NCBI GenBank assembly: GCA_014799395.1
Contig: JAAVID010000013.1
Coordinates: 1-64,000, forward strand
Source: Oscillospiraceae bacterium
GTDB taxonomy: Bacteria > Bacillota > Clostridia > Oscillospirales > Ruminococcaceae
Reading direction: 5' to 3'
Length of the DNA stretch: 64,000 nt
The notes beneath the pieces are model-generated. The model did not search any database and was not told where the DNA came from. It saw only the letters and a program-made list of their open reading frames with translations. This document shows positions 7,942-15,594 of the stretch, piece by piece. The translations under genes were made by a program, and so were the position numbers. Positions within the stretch are counted from its first letter, which is position 1, and each line of letters opens with the position of its first letter.

Positions 7942-9153
7942 TCAGCTGAGAACCTCGTAAGCGCCCTTGCCGTCGTTTACAACGATCTTCATTACCTTAG
8001 GAGCCTTCTCGGGTTCGCCGTTTGCTGCCCACTTGGTAAGACCGGTAACGCCGTCAAGCTCGATCTGAGTCATAGCAGCCTTGAGCTGGTCGCCGAGATC
8101 CTTTGCGGAGATAGACGCGTCCTTTACGCCGGCCTTCTCAAGAGCAGCCTTTACAGCGTATACGCAGTCGTAAGCGTCAGCCGCGAACTGGTTTACCTGG
8201 TCGGTAAACTTAGCCTGATATGCGGATGTGAAAGCAGCGGACTTAGCGTCGGGTGAAGAAGCCGCGTACGGAGACATTACATAAACGCCATCAGCCAGTG
8301 CAACGTTGTTGCTCTCCTCAAGCAGACCGATAAGACCGTCAAGTCCGTCGCCGCCGAAGATCGGAATGTTAAGCACGCCCTGAGCCTGCTGGATTACCAG
8401 CGCAGCCTCGGAATAGTAGAACGGGAGGAAAAGCATTTCCGCGCCGCTCTCGCTGATCTTCTGGATCTGTACCGAGAAATCGGTCTTAGCGTCCTGAGTG
8501 AACGCTTCCTTGGCAACGATCTCGAGACCTCTTGACGCCGCGGTCTCCTCGAAACCGCTTACAATACCCGTGGAGTAAGAATCGGAGCTGTCGTAGATAA
8601 CGCCGATCTTCTTAAAGCCAAGGCTGTCCGCGATATAGTTAGCCGCGATAGAACCCTGCATCGGGTCGGTAAAGCACATACGGTAGCAGTTGTCGCCCGC
8701 GGTAATGCACTCTACGGAAGAGCCGGACGGAGTAAGCAGGAACATATTATCCTTTGCGGCTTCCTTGGAAACAGCCTCGCAGGGAGCGGAGGTAACCGTA
8801 CCGATAAGAAGCTTCATACCCTTGTCCTTAAGGTCGTTGTACGCGTTGATGGACTTCTCGGGGTCGTGCTCGTCGTCGCCGAACTCGAGCTTCAAAGTCA
8901 TACCGTTTACGCCGCCGTTAGCGTTGATCTCGTCAACAGCCAGCTGTGCGCCGTTCTTTACCGCAACGCCGTACTGAGCCGCAGGACCCGTGATAGGACC
9001 GATACCGCCGATAACGAGAGTGCCGCCCTCGCCCGCAGAACCGCCGTTGCCGGCATTGCCCGAATCATCGCCGTTGCTGTTACAGCCGGCAAATCCGAGC
9101 GTCATGACCGCTGCCAGAGATACGGCAGCAACACGCTTGAACAAATTCTTCAT
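7942..9153 (-). CDS. livJ: Branched-chain amino-acid ABC transporter substrate-binding lipoprotein
   Basis: A lipoprotein of about 403 residues. The signal peptide has lipobox GFAGC, a Gly/Asn/Ser linker follows, and then a type I periplasmic-binding fold of the Leu/Ile/Val family. Recognisable segments are IGGIGPITGPAAQYG, GVIYDSSDSYSTG and FAADAYDCVYAVKAAL. It captures substrate outside the membrane and delivers it to LivHM. The start at 9153 follows AAGGAAGG; an upstream in-frame start lacks a site. It is the promoter-proximal gene of the liv operon. Confidence 0.92.
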   Translation of the reverse strand: MKNLFKRVAAVSLAAVMTLGFAGCNSNGDDSGNAGNGGSAGEGGTLVIGGIGPITGPAAQYGVAVKNGAQLAVDEINANGGVNGMTLKLEFGDDEHDPEKSINAYNDLKDKGMKLLIGTVTSAPCEAVSKEAAKDNMFLLTPSGSSVECITAGDNCYRMCFTDPMQGSIAANYIADSLGFKKIGVIYDSSDSYSTGIVSGFEETAASRGLEIVAKEAFTQDAKTDFSVQIQKISESGAEMLFLPFYYSEAALVIQQAQGVLNIPIFGGDGLDGLIGLLEESNNVALADGVYVMSPYAASSPDAKSAAFTSAYQAKFTDQVNQFAADAYDCVYAVKAALEKAGVKDASISAKDLGDQLKAAMTQIELDGVTGLTKWAANGEPEKAPKVMKIVVNDGKGAYEVLS

Positions 9154-9254
9154 AACAAATTTCCTTCCTTTTCCATACATAATAAATACAATAATATATC
9201 TTCGGGAAAACCACCGCGCGGCAAAACGCCCGCGATAATTTTCTTTGCAATTTT

Positions 9255-9283
9255 AATATACCATTTAATTCATAATCTGTCAA
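9255..9283 (-). promoter_or_regulatory. Promoter of the liv operon
   Basis: Minus strand: -35 TTGACA (9278-9283), 17-bp spacer, -10 TATATT (9255-9260), about 100 bp upstream of livJ. Confidence 0.75.
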
Positions 9284-9402
9284 GAACAAAATCGCAGCAA
9301 ACTTACAAGCCAAACAAGATTTTTTTGTGCATTTTATACTAAATTCGTAAAAAGAGGGGATTTTCATCGGAAATCGCGCCGCGAAAATTCACAAAACGAG
9401 TA

Positions 9403-9432
9403 AAAAAATGCGCCCCGCGAATACCGCGGAAC
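9403..9432 (-). terminator. Probable terminator after ireB
   Basis: On the minus strand CCGCG-GTATT-CGCGG is followed by GGCGCATTTTTTT. It lies about 60 bp past the ireB stop. The rest of 9284-9490 holds no gene I can see. Confidence 0.5.
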
Positions 9433-9490
9433 GCAATTTCTTTCAAATCCAAACCACGTCTTGCAAGAAAAAAGCGAAAGCTCTGCAAAA

Positions 9491-9736
9491 TCAATTCGTC
9501 AGATAAGACTTTACCAGCACCTGCAAAAGCTCGTCCCTGTCTATGTGTCGGATAAGACCCCGCGCGTTGTTGAACGTGGTGATATATGTAGGATCCTCCG
9601 ACAGAATATACCCGACGAGCTGATTTATCGGGTTGTAGCCCTTCTGCTTGAGCGCGTCATATACGGTGGTGAGTATCTCCTTCATCTCGCTTTCGCGGTC
9701 CTCATGCACCGAAAACGTCATTGTCTTGTCCAGCAT
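9491..9736 (-). CDS. ireB: IreB family regulatory phosphoprotein (UPF0297)
   Basis: An 81-residue protein matching the IreB/YrzL family: LDKTMTFSVHEDRE at the N-terminus, then ILTTVYDALKQKGYNPINQLVGYILSEDPTYITTFNNAR in two pieces. In enterococci IreB is a substrate of the Ser/Thr kinase IreK and a negative regulator of cephalosporin resistance; the TM segment here resembles the phosphorylated Thr region. The start at 9736 follows AGGAGG. Its inferred leader is about 375 nt long and contains repeat copy 1. Confidence 0.88.
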   Translation of the reverse strand: MLDKTMTFSVHEDRESEMKEILTTVYDALKQKGYNPINQLVGYILSEDPTYITTFNNARGLIRHIDRDELLQVLVKSYLTN

Positions 9737-9934
9737 ATTTATCAAATCCTCCTTTATTTTAATCGGCAGCGCCCGCGAACACCCGCGCGGTCCGCCCTTT
9801 GACGGCGGCTTCTCCGCCAAGCCCGCCGCACACGGAACGGATGGGTCCGGTCAAAGTAAAATATAACCGCCTGTTAAATTTTGTGATTTTATACCACTTG
9901 CATTACGGAGAGCACAATGTTCCCCTGCTCTCTT
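9737..9934. other. ireB leader segment, no gene seen
   Basis: Apart from the ireB ribosome binding site (9741-9752 region), this stretch holds a GC-rich Pro/Gly-coding-like segment near 9770-9850 with no start, binding site or conserved protein on either strand. It is probably untranslated leader. Confidence 0.4.
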
Positions 9935-9937
9935 TAA

Positions 9938-10110
9938 GGCAATACCGCACAATTATTGTCGAGTGGTTGCGCAGTCAGATTTTTCGCCAGATTGTACAAT
10001 GAGGACGACGCAAGGCTTTATGCCTTGCTAGGACGAATTGTGCAATATGGCGGAAAATATGCAAGCAAACACCGACAAAGCCCGTAGGGCGGTAATTGTG
10101 CGGTATTGCC
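9938..10110. repeat. Palindromic dispersed repeat, copy 1
   Basis: 173-bp imperfect palindrome with terminal inverted repeats GGCAATACCGCACAATTA and TAATTGTGCGGTATTGCC, extendable by three further base pairs on each side. Inside are a second stem (ATTTTTCGCCAGATTGTACAA region with the GGCGGAAAAT region) and a central GCAAGGC/GCCTTGC hairpin. Two other copies lie at 30741 and 62888, all in the same plus-strand orientation. This copy is in the predicted leader of ireB. Confidence 0.9.
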
Positions 10111-10118
10111 TTAGCTTA

Positions 10119-10147
10119 ATTATACACATTTTTCGCCAAAAAAACAA
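10119..10147 (-). promoter_or_regulatory. Promoter upstream of repeat copy 1 (for ireB)
   Basis: Minus strand: -35 TTGTTT (10142-10147), 17-bp spacer, -10 TATAAT (10119-10124). The predicted start of transcription falls at the edge of the repeat. Confidence 0.55.
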
Positions 10148-10268
10148 CCATATTTCCCAAACAAATGTGAAAATCTATGAATAGCACAAATTATCACGCG
10201 GTTCTTTGTAAAACTTTCACAAAAAAGCACTCCCAAAATCTACATATTTATAAAATTTGCTAAAACAC

Positions 10269-10297
10269 TTGTATATCTGTGAAATTTATGTTATAAT
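10269..10297 (+). promoter_or_regulatory. Promoter for the DivIVA-like gene
   Basis: -35 TTGTAT (10269-10274), 17-bp spacer, -10 TATAAT (10292-10297), 75 bp before the ATG. 10148-10268 is AT-rich with nothing else recognised. Confidence 0.65.
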
Positions 10298-10371
10298 TGA
10301 ATATAGAAAAGTACGCGGATCATCTTTTCCGCGTATCAGCGTAAATTTTATTTCGAGGGGAGTAATCTACT

Positions 10372-11733
10372 ATGGCAGGCGAAGGCGGATTTAAAAGTGC
10401 CTTAAACGGTTTCGACAAAAACGAAGTTAATGAATACATAAGCAATCTTCGCACAAAAATGAAAGAGCTGGAGGCAGAAAAGCGGACTAACGACGAAAAG
10501 ACCGCCGCGGCGGTAAAGATCGCCCAGGCAGCCGAGGACAGGATAAAAGCGGCGGAGGAACGCGTCGCCGAAAAAGTGGCGGAGCTCGAGCTGCAGGCAA
10601 AGACCGAGCGCAGAAACGCGGAGAGTCTCACCATACAGATAGACGAGCTGAAAAGAAAGCTCAAGCATCAGTCCGCGGGCGGAGGAAGCGTTGATACCTC
10701 CGCGGCTCAGAAGCAGTCCGCGGAGATAATCGCCAAAGCTAACAAGACCGCGCAGGACATCGTGGAAAAAGCCAAGAAAACCGCGCAGGACATCATCGCG
10801 AACGCGCAGAGCGCAGCGGGAGCGGCAAGCGCTCGGAACAACGCGAACACGGACGCGTTTATGAGCGTTCTCAAAAGCTGTCTCAACAGCATTACGGCAA
10901 GCTGCGGCGAGCTCGGTCAAAAGGCTTCCGAGCTTCTCGGGGCAAGCGGCGCGCCCGTTACGGTGCAGATGCCCGATCTCTCGAATATCACCGCGCCGAG
11001 CGCTCCCGCGGCGGAAAGCGCTCCCGAGATTTCGCTTTCGGGCAGTCTCTTCGACAATACGGACAGCTCCGACGACGATATGATGTCGGGCTTCGGCGCG
11101 GAGAATACCGCTCCGGCAGAGCCCGCGGGTCTTGACGGCTTCGACCTGTCGAATATCGGCGCGCCCGTTGACGAGCCCGTTGAAACGGTAGCTCCCATCG
11201 ACACCGACAATGTGGGCAGAGCCGAGCTCAACAACGACTTTATGAAAGAGCTTATCGCGCAGACCGTTCCGAGCTCCGCTCTCGGAAACGAAGTCGACGG
11301 CGAGCTGCTCGCCGCGGTCAAGGAGGAAGAGGCAAAGTACGCCGTTCAGCCCGCCGACGAGGATAAGGGGCTCGACTTCGATATGGGCGCAAGCGCGGAC
11401 GATCCTATGGCGGCTCTGCTCGCGCAGGCGCAGGCGGCATTCGGCGGCGGAGGAGGATTTGAAATGTCCTCTCCCGAACCCGAGCGTGAACCCGAGCCCG
11501 CAATGAGTATGGGTTCATCCGGAGATTGGGCGGATCTTCAGAAGCAGCTTGAGGCAATGGAGCAGTCGGGCAACTTCGGCGACTCCGCACCCGAAAGCGC
11601 GGCTCCCAAGAGCATTGCCGACGACCCCAAGGCTCCCAGCGCGGACGATTCCGCTATCTGGAACTTCGGCGATATGAGCTCCGGCTCGTCCGACGATGAT
11701 GATATGAGTTCCGATCTGTTCGGCAGCTTCTGA
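10372..11733 (+). CDS. DivIVA-like coiled-coil protein with long acidic tail
   Basis: A 453-residue protein. Residues 5-25 (FKSALNGFDKNEVNEYISNL) match the DivIVA N-terminal motif that binds curved membrane. A highly charged coiled coil follows to about residue 100, with a second Ala/Lys-rich helical part to about 150. Residues from about 195 onward are low complexity: Ser, Asp, Ala, Pro with repeated acidic patches and a Gly run, predicted disordered. DivIVA/GpsB relatives organise poles and septa, so a role in cell division or envelope growth is likely but inferred. The start follows GAGGGGAG. It is a single-gene unit with its own promoter and terminator. Confidence 0.65.
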   Translation: MAGEGGFKSALNGFDKNEVNEYISNLRTKMKELEAEKRTNDEKTAAAVKIAQAAEDRIKAAEERVAEKVAELELQAKTERRNAESLTIQIDELKRKLKHQSAGGGSVDTSAAQKQSAEIIAKANKTAQDIVEKAKKTAQDIIANAQSAAGAASARNNANTDAFMSVLKSCLNSITASCGELGQKASELLGASGAPVTVQMPDLSNITAPSAPAAESAPEISLSGSLFDNTDSSDDDMMSGFGAENTAPAEPAGLDGFDLSNIGAPVDEPVETVAPIDTDNVGRAELNNDFMKELIAQTVPSSALGNEVDGELLAAVKEEEAKYAVQPADEDKGLDFDMGASADDPMAALLAQAQAAFGGGGGFEMSSPEPEREPEPAMSMGSSGDWADLQKQLEAMEQSGNFGDSAPESAAPKSIADDPKAPSADDSAIWNFGDMSSGSSDDDDMSSDLFGSF

Positions 11734-11763
11734 CAAATTTGCGGTTATTCTTGCGGTTATTCT

Positions 11764-11795
11764 AAAGAGCCGAATCTACCTTTCGGCTCTTTACT
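11764..11795 (+). terminator. Rho-independent terminator
   Basis: AAAGAGCCGAA / TTCGGCTCTTT stem followed by ACTGTTTT, after the DivIVA-like gene. Confidence 0.75.
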
Positions 11796-11820
11796 GTTTT
11801 AATAATAAAGAGGAAACGAT

Positions 11821-12366
11821 ATGATAAAGCTCAACACTAACGAATTAAAGGAAAAGGCGAAAACGCTCCGCGCGGGGGATAAGGTATTGCTTTCGGGCAC
11901 GGTATATACCTCGAGAGACGCGGCGCATAAGCGTATCAAGGCGCTGCTCGACAGCGGCAGAGAGCTCCCCTACGAGTTGGACGGCGCGGCGATATATTAC
12001 GCCGGTCCTACGGGCGCTAAGGACGGAATGGTCATAGGGTCGTGCGGTCCCACCACATCAAGCCGTATGGACGTGTACTCCCCCGAGCTTCTCGACAAGG
12101 GGCTTTCCGCGATGATAGGCAAGGGCGAGCGCTCAGAGGAGGTCTGCGAGGCGATAAGGCGCAACGGCGCGGTGTACTTCTGCGCGATAGGCGGCGCGGG
12201 GGCGCTTGCGTGCAAGTGCATAACCGAGTGCGAGGTCATAGCTTTCGAGGATCTGGGCTGTGAAAGCGTGAAACGCCTTACATTCTCCGAATTTCCTTTG
12301 ATAGTCGCAATTGACAGCGTTGGCGGGAATATTTTCAAAAGCGGACGCGCGAAATTCTCTCGGTAA
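11821..12366 (+). CDS. Fe-S hydro-lyase beta subunit (class I fumarase C-terminal type)
   Basis: A 181-residue protein matching the C-terminal (beta) domain of class I fumarase/tartrate dehydratase. It has LRAGDKVLLSGTVYTSRDAAHKRI, YYAGPTGAKDGMVIGSCGPTTSSRMD and FCAIGGAGALACKCI. In two-subunit enzymes this domain pairs with an alpha subunit carrying the 4Fe-4S cluster to interconvert fumarate and malate. No alpha subunit is adjacent: a DivIVA-like gene lies upstream and a sigma factor downstream. The alpha partner must be elsewhere, or the gene is an orphan. Start preceded by AAGAGGAAA. Confidence 0.85.
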   Translation: MIKLNTNELKEKAKTLRAGDKVLLSGTVYTSRDAAHKRIKALLDSGRELPYELDGAAIYYAGPTGAKDGMVIGSCGPTTSSRMDVYSPELLDKGLSAMIGKGERSEEVCEAIRRNGAVYFCAIGGAGALACKCITECEVIAFEDLGCESVKRLTFSEFPLIVAIDSVGGNIFKSGRAKFSR

Positions 12367-12434
12367 ATATTCACAAAATATCGGACGAAAAACAGATTAA
12401 AATGTCGGAATTTTTTTGTTTTTCAATTTAACGG

Positions 12435-12463
12435 TTGACAAAACGGTTTGAATATGTTAAAAT
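12435..12463 (+). promoter_or_regulatory. Promoter for the sigma factor gene
   Basis: -35 TTGACA (12435-12440), 17-bp spacer, -10 TAAAAT (12458-12463), 52 bp before the start. Confidence 0.75.
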
Positions 12464-12515
12464 ATAAACAGCAATAATTTGTCGAAGTGTTTTTGAATTA
12501 CTGAGGGTGAACGTT

Positions 12516-13073
12516 ATGTCGGATTATTCTGCACTGAGCGATAAAGAATTGATCCGCAACGATCCTCCCGACAGCGGAAAGATCGCCGAGCTTATCTCAC
12601 GTTACATGAAAACGGTGTTTTCCTGCGCGAAGCGGTACTCGGGCGCGGCAGATTACGAGGAGCTGGTTTCCGACGGTATGGAGGGACTGCTTTCGGCTGT
12701 CCGCGGCTACGACGAGGAAAAGGGCGAGTTTTCCGCGTTCGCTAAGGTTTGTATCGAAAACAGACTGCGCAATACCGCCAAGAGGTCTTTGAAGCGGACT
12801 TCCCTTTTCGCGGATTCCGACCCCGAAGCGCTGAACGATATTGCCGACCCCGCGCCTACTCCCGAGGAGATAGTCATCGCGCGCGAGGACAGCAGAGAAA
12901 TTCTGGAGCGTATCGCGGCGGAGCTCACGCCTTTGGAAACGCGGTGTATCCGCGGCGCGGTTATGGGCTTGTCCTACGACGAGATAGCCGTATCGCTCAA
13001 TATCGACAAAAAGGCTGTCGACAACGCGCTTTCGAGAGCGCGCGCCAAGCTTCGCAAACAGCACAAGGACTGA
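12516..13073 (+). CDS. Sigma-70 family RNA polymerase sigma factor
   Basis: A 185-residue sigma factor. Region 2 covers about residues 25-95 with AADYEELVSDGMEGLLSAVRGYD, KGEFSAFAKVCIENRLRN and a basic AKRSLKRTS stretch. Region 4 is the C-terminal helix-turn-helix LSYDEIAVSLNIDKKAVDNALSRARAKLRK. Size and layout resemble SigH-type alternative sigma factors rather than small ECF sigmas with anti-sigma partners. The ATG at 12516 follows GAGGGTG; a GTG three codons earlier overlaps that site. No anti-sigma gene is adjacent. Confidence 0.85.
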   Translation: MSDYSALSDKELIRNDPPDSGKIAELISRYMKTVFSCAKRYSGAADYEELVSDGMEGLLSAVRGYDEEKGEFSAFAKVCIENRLRNTAKRSLKRTSLFADSDPEALNDIADPAPTPEEIVIAREDSREILERIAAELTPLETRCIRGAVMGLSYDEIAVSLNIDKKAVDNALSRARAKLRKQHKD

Positions 13074-13140
13074 CGTTATACGGCAGTTTAGTGCGCGTTT
13101 TCAATGGCTAAAAATTACAAATTTAGCAAACCTTTACATA

Positions 13141-13219
13141 TGTCCCGTTAGCTCAAAGCAGAGCGTTGCGGTTGTAAAATTGCACAGCAAAGATGCCGGT
13201 GCAAATCCGGTTCGGGCAA
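13141..13219 (+). tRNA. Degenerate tRNA-like element (possible decayed tRNA-Thr UGU)
   Basis: A 79-nt cloverleaf can be drawn. The acceptor is TGTCCCG/TCGGGCA with two wobbles, the D stem GCTC/GAGC with a six-base loop lacking GG, and the T stem GCCGG/CCGGT with loop TGCAAAT instead of TTCAAAT. The anticodon arm TGCGG/TTGCA has two wobbles and an eight-base loop containing TGT. No CCA is encoded, unlike the tRNA-Gly in this window. It is most likely a tRNA pseudogene, or an unusual tRNA mimic in the leader of the next gene. Confidence 0.4.
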
Positions 13220-13245
13220 AATTATTTTTTAAGGGGTATTTACTT

Positions 13246-13521
13246 ATGTACACTGACAAGACACTGAAATGTAAGGACTGCGGCGCGGATTTCGTATTCA
13301 CTGCCGGTGAACAGGAATTCTACGCCGAGAAGGGCTTCGAGAACGAGCCGCAGAGATGCAAGGCTTGCCGCGACGCAAAGAAGAACGCCGGCAGAGGCGC
13401 GAGAACTTTCTACGAGGCAACTTGCGCTGTTTGCGGCGGAGTAGCAAGAGTTCCGTTTGAACCCAAGGGCGACAGACCCGTATTGTGCAGCGAGTGCTTC
13501 GCTAAGCAAAGAGGCGAGTGA
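13246..13521 (+). CDS. Zinc-ribbon domain protein
   Basis: A 91-residue Cys-rich protein with four CxxC pairs: CKDC, CKAC, CAVC and CSEC. The layout is that of the small Firmicutes 'probable zinc-ribbon' proteins. The N-terminal half (LKCKDCGADFVFTAGEQEFYAEKGF...PQRCKACR) is a classic treble of this family, and the C-terminal half repeats a CxxC-x17-CxxC unit. Function is unknown; such proteins often act in nucleic-acid or protein contacts. The start follows AAGGGG; the tRNA-like element lies directly upstream. Confidence 0.8.
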   Translation: MYTDKTLKCKDCGADFVFTAGEQEFYAEKGFENEPQRCKACRDAKKNAGRGARTFYEATCAVCGGVARVPFEPKGDRPVLCSECFAKQRGE

Positions 13522-13532
13522 TCCCCCGCACG

Positions 13533-13556
13533 GGCAGTGTGACTGCCGAATTTTTT
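13533..13556 (+). terminator. Rho-independent terminator
   Basis: GGCAGT-GTG-ACTGCC followed by GAATTTTTT, just after the zinc-ribbon gene. Confidence 0.8.
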
Positions 13557-13642
13557 ACATCTTAACCACCGATTAGTACATGGGAGTACCCGCGCGACCC
13601 GCGCAAATTTGGTAAATACCCGGCATCTTTTTGGTAATAATG

Positions 13643-13687
13643 AACAGCCTATCTCAAATTTCGGGGTATGGCTGTTTATTTTTTTCA
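13643..13687 (+). terminator. Second terminator-like hairpin in the gap
   Basis: AACAGCC (13643-13649) pairs with GGCTGTT (13670-13676), then TATTTTTTT. No gene is seen between it and the previous terminator, so it may end an unrecognised short transcript. Confidence 0.5.
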
Positions 13688-13779
13688 TTATATTACCGAT
13701 AGTATAGTACGAATTAAAAATAGGCTATTGTTCATAATAATATTGCGAAAAGCTCAAGAAAAGTTATCACTTTTATACC

Positions 13780-13808
13780 TTGATTTTTTCACGGTAATAT
13801 TGTATAAT
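13780..13808 (+). promoter_or_regulatory. Promoter for the acidic lipoprotein gene
   Basis: -35 TTGATT (13780-13785), 17-bp spacer, -10 TATAAT (13803-13808), 52 bp before the ATG. Confidence 0.7.
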
Positions 13809-13860
13809 TACTAAAAGTCAGCAACAAAACAAGTTCTAATAAAGAAAGGAAGATACTTAA

Positions 13861-14670
13861 ATGAAAAAAATCGTATCCGTTTTATTGATTTCCGCGATGC
13901 TTGTATCGCTCACCGCTTGCAACAGCGGCAATTCAAGCAATTCAAGCAATTCCAACGATAACTCGTCCTCGACTTCTTCGACAGAGAATTCCGTTTCGGA
14001 TAATTCCTCCGACAGCTCGGCTTCCGATAACTCCTCCGAGGATCCCGATCCCGAGAGCACATCTTTGTTTAACCTTGAGAACTGCGAGGAGTTCTGCTTT
14101 GCAACAAATATCATCAGCGCGCAGCTTAACAAGATCGTTGTTATCAAGCCCAAGGACGGCAAGGACGGCGATATTTCCGCCGCTGTCGACAAGTACTTTG
14201 ACGGCGTTAAAAACGACCCGAACATCGCGTTCTATCCCATGCAGCAGGCGTCCGCGGAGGGCGCGGTAAAGGGAGTTACCGACGACGGCTACTATTACGT
14301 TATCGTTCACGAGAACGGCGAGGATATTGCGGCGGCAATGATCGCTGCGGCAAACGGCTCGGCTCGTATGGCGCGCACGGCAGACACCGCGGGAGATCCG
14401 ATCGACGAGGATTACGGAGGCTTTGCCGATCCCGCTCTTGACGACGGCTTCGGCGTGGGCGACGGTCTTGATGATGACTTCGGCGCGGGCGACGGCTTTG
14501 ACGACTTCGGTACGTTTGAGGATGAGGGCGTAGACAACAGCGAGCTTCCGTTCCCCGACAATAAGGCGGGCGCAATGGTAAAGGCGGCACTTGAAGCAGA
14601 CATCTGGCCCGCAATGGATATTGTTGACGTTCAGGAGCATGTTGACGTTATGTTTTATGTAACGGAATAA
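13861..14670 (+). CDS. Putative lipoprotein with Ser/Asn linker
   Basis: A 269-residue lipoprotein. The signal peptide (MKKIVSVLLISAMLVSLTAC) has lipid Cys at residue 20. A Ser/Asn/Asp linker spans about residues 21-65. A small alpha/beta domain with IVVIKPKDGKDGDISAAVD and YYYVIVHENGEDIAAAM follows and recalls DUF4358-type lipoproteins. An Asp/Gly-rich insert (about 180-225) precedes a last helix. Function unknown. Start preceded by GAAAGGAAG, with its own promoter and strong terminator. Confidence 0.75.
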   Translation: MKKIVSVLLISAMLVSLTACNSGNSSNSSNSNDNSSSTSSTENSVSDNSSDSSASDNSSEDPDPESTSLFNLENCEEFCFATNIISAQLNKIVVIKPKDGKDGDISAAVDKYFDGVKNDPNIAFYPMQQASAEGAVKGVTDDGYYYVIVHENGEDIAAAMIAAANGSARMARTADTAGDPIDEDYGGFADPALDDGFGVGDGLDDDFGAGDGFDDFGTFEDEGVDNSELPFPDNKAGAMVKAALEADIWPAMDIVDVQEHVDVMFYVTE

Positions 14671-14692
14671 TAGGAACGGTATAAAAGGTTTG

Positions 14693-14727
14693 AGCCCCGA
14701 AGCAATGATTGGCATTGCTTCGGGGCT
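14693..14727 (+). terminator. Strong rho-independent terminator
   Basis: 15-bp stem AGCCCCGAAGCAATG / CATTGCTTCGGGGCT, loop ATTGG, then TGTTAATTAT. Confidence 0.75.
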
Positions 14728-14795
14728 TGTTAATTATAAAGCTGCGAGTATTACACTGAATTCGGATTTATCTCATAAAATCCGCCGCAAAGAGA

Positions 14796-14824
14796 TTGAC
14801 AATCATCAAAAAAAGTGGTATAAT
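14796..14824 (+). promoter_or_regulatory. Promoter of the vWA-PP2C-SseB operon
   Basis: Consensus -35 TTGACA (14796-14801) and -10 TATAAT (14819-14824), spacer 17 bp, followed by the AGGAGG site at 14845. Confidence 0.85.
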
Positions 14825-14856
14825 AAATATATATTATTTAAAGTAGGAGGATACTT

Positions 14857-15594
14857 ATGTCCGATTTACCTGTAAATCCGTTTGACGACGCTGAAGAAAT
14901 CGCCAAAAAATCTATGGTGCTGTTCTTTCTGATAGACTGCTCGGGAAGTATGGGCGGCAGCAAGATCGGTACCGTTAATTCCGTTATGGAAGAGCTTATC
15001 CCCGAAATACAGGGAATAGGCGGCGCGGACGCCGATATAAAGATCGCCGTGCTGAAGTTCTCGGGCGGAAGCGAGTGGATGTACTCCGAGCCCATCTCCG
15101 TTGATAAGTTCGAGTGGAAGCCCCTCGACGCGGAAAACGTTACCGACCTCGGCAGCGCGTTTACCGAGCTGTCCGGCAAGCTTTCGAGAAACTCCTTTAT
15201 GAACTCGCCGTCGCTTTCGTTCGCGCCCGTTATGATACTTATGTCGGACGGCTACCCCACCGACAACTTTGAAAAGGGTCTCGAGGAGCTCCGCAAGAAC
15301 CGTTGGTACTCCGCCGGAATAAAGGCGGCTGTCGCTATCGGCGAGGACGCGGATTTTGACATTCTCGCGCGCTTTACGGGCAACCCCGACAGCGTAGTCA
15401 CCGCGCACAACGGAGAGGCGCTGGCAAAGCTCGTCAAGTTCGTTGCCGTTACCTCGTCGCAGATCGGAAGCCGCAGTATGCGTCTCGCCGAGACCGAGGA
15501 GGATTTCCGCACCAAGCAGGAGACTGCCGCCGAGCAGATCCGTGAGTTCGCCGAGAGCGACGAGATCAACGCGGACATCGAGGAAGGCTGGTAA
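14857..15594 (+). CDS. von Willebrand factor A domain protein (TerY-like)
   Basis: A 245-residue vWA protein, cytoplasmic as no signal peptide is seen. The MIDAS motif is complete: FLIDCSGSMGG near residue 26, the Thr of NVTDLGSAF, and ILMSDGYPTD. The layout is that of TerY-type vWA proteins encoded with PP2C phosphatases. Residues after about 205 form a charged helical tail. Its stop overlaps the start of the PP2C gene (TAATG), so the two are translationally coupled. It probably acts as a metal-dependent scaffold in a phospho-signalling complex, by analogy with TerY. Confidence 0.85.
   Translation: MSDLPVNPFDDAEEIAKKSMVLFFLIDCSGSMGGSKIGTVNSVMEELIPEIQGIGGADADIKIAVLKFSGGSEWMYSEPISVDKFEWKPLDAENVTDLGSAFTELSGKLSRNSFMNSPSLSFAPVMILMSDGYPTDNFEKGLEELRKNRWYSAGIKAAVAIGEDADFDILARFTGNPDSVVTAHNGEALAKLVKFVAVTSSQIGSRSMRLAETEEDFRTKQETAAEQIREFAESDEINADIEEGW

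Noticed and set aside
11041..11733. Antisense Ser-rich frames over the DivIVA-like acidic tail
   Set aside because: Low-complexity complement of the Asp/Glu/Ala codons, no start signals.
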